Part shown: positions 4,535 to 6,235 of the stretch, piece after piece | How the letters are laid out: every line of letters begins with the position of its first letter | Numbering within the stretch: position 1 is the stretch's first letter | From: Bacteriovoracaceae bacterium UBA2428 | GTDB lineage: Bacteria > Bdellovibrionota > UBA2428 | Direction: 5' to 3' | Length of the DNA stretch: 6,235 nucleotides | Assembly (NCBI GenBank): GCA_002343545.1 | Contig: DDRA01000064.1 | Coordinates: forward strand, 3,967-10,201 | The notes under the pieces: generated by a model | What the model was told of the DNA's origin: nothing | The model's database searches: none | What the model saw: only the letters and a program-made list of their open reading frames with translations | Position numbers and translations under genes: made by a program

Positions 4535-6150
4535 AGTCGGAACTCATGAAGCAAGACCTCTGGATCGGCGGCGTGCTGCGGAATCTCGTCGGGCGCGGCG
4601 TGGAAGACTTCGTGCTGTGCGCGGGCTCGCGCAACTCGCCGCTGCTCGCGATACTCGGGTCGGCTTCGGGCCTCGATCTTTTCTCGCACTTCGAGGAGCG
4701 CTCGGGGGCCTTCTTCGCGTTGGGCCGCGCGCGGGCGAAGGATCGTCCCGTCGCGATCGTGACGACCTCGGGAACGGCCGTGGCCGAGTGCCTGCCGGCC
4801 GTGATCGAGGCGCGCTACTCGGGCGTGCCGCTCGTCGTGGTGAGCGCGGATCGCCCGCGGCGCTACCGGGGGACGGGCGCGCCGCAGTCGATCGAGCAGG
4901 TCGGGATCTTTGGTCCCTACGCCGCGACCCTCGATCTCGAGAAGGGCGAAGGCCTCGACCTTTCGGCTTGGTCGGGCCGGGAGCCGCTGCATTTGAATCT
5001 TTGCCTCGACGAGCCTTTGCTCGAGGCGCCGGCCCTCGCGCTCGACTTCGAGAGTCCGCCGGCCTTGCCGTCGCGCGACCTCGTCGACCTGACGGCGGCC
5101 CGTCGCGAGGCGCAAGCTTTTCTGGCCCGTTCGCGGCGGCCGCTCGTGCTCGTGGGGGCGCTCGCGGCGGCCGACCGGCCCGCCGTGGCCGAGTTCTTGG
5201 CCGACCTCGGCGCGCCCGTCTGGGCCGAAGCCATCTCGGGTTTGCGCGAGAATCCGGCCCTGGGCGACGTGCTCCTCGCTTCGAGCGAGCGCATGCTCGG
5301 GCGCGTGGGAGCGGATGCCGTTTTGCGGCTGGGCGGCGTGCCGACTTGCCGCTATTGGCGCGATCTCGAGGCGCTCGGTTTGCCCGTGCTCTCGATCTCG
5401 TCGGAGCCCTTTTCGGGCTCGCCGGGCTCGCGCTTGCTGCGCGCGCCGGTCGGCGCGCTTATCGCCTCGCTCGAGTTCTCGGGGGTCGCCCCCGACGCGG
5501 CCTTGCGCACGCTGGATCGCGCGGCGGCCGAACGCCTGCGCGAGCTCTACTCGCGTTTTCCCGAATCCGAGCCGGCGCTTATGCACAAACTTTCGCGGCG
5601 GATCCCGACGGGAAGCCGGATCTTCCTGGGGAATTCGCTCGCCATCCGCGAATGGGACCTCGCGGCCGATCGGCGCGACCGTGGCTTTGATTGCCGCGCG
5701 AATCGCGGCGCGAACGGTATCGACGGCGAAGTCTCGACTTTCCTGGGGCTCGTCGACGAAGCGCGCTCGAACTGGGGGATTTTCGGCGACCTGACTTCGC
5801 TCTACGACCTGGCCGCGCCGTGGATCCTGCCGCAGCTCATCGAGGGCGGTCGCGATCCCGAACTTCGCATCGTCGTCGTGAACAACGGTGGGGGCCGCAT
5901 CTTTTCGCGGCTTCCCGCGATCCGACGGCACGTGCCCGATCGCGTCCGTCGCCGCTTCTTCGAGTGCGAGCATCCGCTCGATTTCGAGGGCTGGGCGAAG
6001 CTTTGGGACCTCGGCTACGAGCTTTCGACCCAAGGTTTGCCGCCGCACGAGCCGGGCTTCCGGCAGGGCATTCTCGAGTTGCGGCCCGACGCCGAACAAA
6101 GCGAGGCGTTTTGGCGCGAGGCGGCCGCGTTCTGGGACGGGCTCGGATGA
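4531..6150 (+). CDS. menD: SEPHCHC synthase MenD
   Basis: This is 2-succinyl-5-enolpyruvyl-6-hydroxy-3-cyclohexene-1-carboxylate synthase. The thiamine-diphosphate enzyme decarboxylates 2-oxoglutarate and adds the succinyl semialdehyde unit to isochorismate. At 539 residues it is close to the E. coli protein (about 556). The N-terminal cofactor domain has AGSRNSPL (31-38), HFEERSGAFFALG (53-65, with Glu55 as the cofactor-activating glutamate), VTTSGTAVAECLPAVIEA (77-94), VSADRPRRYRGTGAPQ (104-119) and NLCLDEPL (156-163). The middle domain has PLVLVGA (204-210), APVWAEAISGLRE (228-240) and LRLGGVPT (265-272). The C-terminal domain has FLGNSLAIREWD (365-376), NRGANGIDGEVST (391-403), and the Mg/thiamine-diphosphate motif from GDLTSLYDL (419-427) to VVVNNGGGRIFSRLP (448-462). 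All expected motifs are present. It overlaps menF by ATGA at its start and the menH-like gene by ATGA at its end, making a tight translationally coupled operon. Confidence 0.97.
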   Translation: MKSELMKQDLWIGGVLRNLVGRGVEDFVLCAGSRNSPLLAILGSASGLDLFSHFEERSGAFFALGRARAKDRPVAIVTTSGTAVAECLPAVIEARYSGVPLVVVSADRPRRYRGTGAPQSIEQVGIFGPYAATLDLEKGEGLDLSAWSGREPLHLNLCLDEPLLEAPALALDFESPPALPSRDLVDLTAARREAQAFLARSRRPLVLVGALAAADRPAVAEFLADLGAPVWAEAISGLRENPALGDVLLASSERMLGRVGADAVLRLGGVPTCRYWRDLEALGLPVLSISSEPFSGSPGSRLLRAPVGALIASLEFSGVAPDAALRTLDRAAAERLRELYSRFPESEPALMHKLSRRIPTGSRIFLGNSLAIREWDLAADRRDRGFDCRANRGANGIDGEVSTFLGLVDEARSNWGIFGDLTSLYDLAAPWILPQLIEGGRDPELRIVVVNNGGGRIFSRLPAIRRHVPDRVRRRFFECEHPLDFEGWAKLWDLGYELSTQGLPPHEPGFRQGILELRPDAEQSEAFWREAAAFWDGLG

Positions 6151-6235
6151 CGCGGCATCTGCTCGTGCTGCCGGGTTTCGGCGGCGAGGCGCGGGACTAC
6201 GCGCATTGGGCTTCGGACTCCGTGCGCGTTCACGT
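6147..6235 (+). CDS. menH: Alpha/beta hydrolase, probably MenH (5' end only)
   Basis: Only the first 29 codons are in the window. The ATG at 6147 overlaps the menD stop (ATGA, 6147-6150). The start reads MTRHLLVLPGFGGEARDY, followed by AHWA. A first beta strand (HLLVLPGF) leading to an oxyanion-hole-type loop and then a D-Y/W-x-x-W pattern is typical of alpha/beta hydrolases, including MenH, which has LHGFLG...DW in the same place. MenH (SHCHC synthase) eliminates pyruvate from the MenD product, and menH after menD is a common gene order. The Ser-Asp-His triad lies beyond the window, so MenH is inferred mainly from position; another hydrolase is possible. Confidence 0.65.
   Translation, partial: MTRHLLVLPGFGGEARDYAHWASDSVRVH

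Noticed and set aside
4252..6099. 615-codon open frame on the minus strand opposite menD
   Set aside because: It is antisense to a gene with every MenD motif and gives an Arg/Ala/Glu-rich translation with no recognisable domain, a typical high-GC shadow frame.

Overview
The window is strongly GC-rich DNA with densely packed genes on both strands. Overlapping ATGA start/stop junctions and G/C-ending codons throughout suggest a bacterial chromosome. It carries a predicted secreted protein of the oomycete-type elicitor transglutaminase family, a family I associate with Bdellovibrionota and related predatory or deltaproteobacteria-like lineages, next to a complete set of early menaquinone genes. 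A high-GC member of Bdellovibrionota or a neighbouring phylum is my best guess, but this is inference and not shown by the sequence.

Layout. Positions 2-295 (+) hold the 3' end of an unrecognised gene, followed by two small hairpins. Positions 394-1742 (+) hold a two-gene unit. The first gene encodes an exported transglutaminase-like protein with a visible GHCNGW active-site motif. Fourteen bases later, behind a near-perfect Shine-Dalgarno, comes a 57-codon gene for a secreted microprotein whose mature part is essentially six tandem copies of Asp-Pro-Gly-Gln. A strong hairpin at 1751-1786 separates this unit from the convergent gene ubiE/menG. Positions 1801-3418 (-) hold aroF-ubiE: DAHP synthase (first step of the shikimate pathway) followed after 4 bases by demethylmenaquinone methyltransferase (last step of menaquinone synthesis). 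A 78-base divergent intergenic region (3419-3496) separates this from menF-menD-menH (+, 3497 to the window end). Each junction in that operon is an ATGA overlap, and the menH-like gene is cut off by the window end.

How it fits together. AroF starts carbon flow towards chorismate. MenF converts chorismate to isochorismate, MenD makes SEPHCHC from it, and a MenH-type hydrolase would eliminate pyruvate. The ring is later prenylated and finally methylated by UbiE/MenG. One short control region therefore serves the entry to the pathway and both ends of the quinone branch. menC, menE, menB and menA are not in the window.

The most interesting part is the left two-gene unit. A secreted transglutaminase-like enzyme is followed by a secreted microprotein with one glutamine per four-residue repeat and no lysine after the predicted signal peptide. 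This looks like a possible enzyme and acyl-donor substrate pair for cross-linking outside the cytoplasm. That functional link is a hypothesis.
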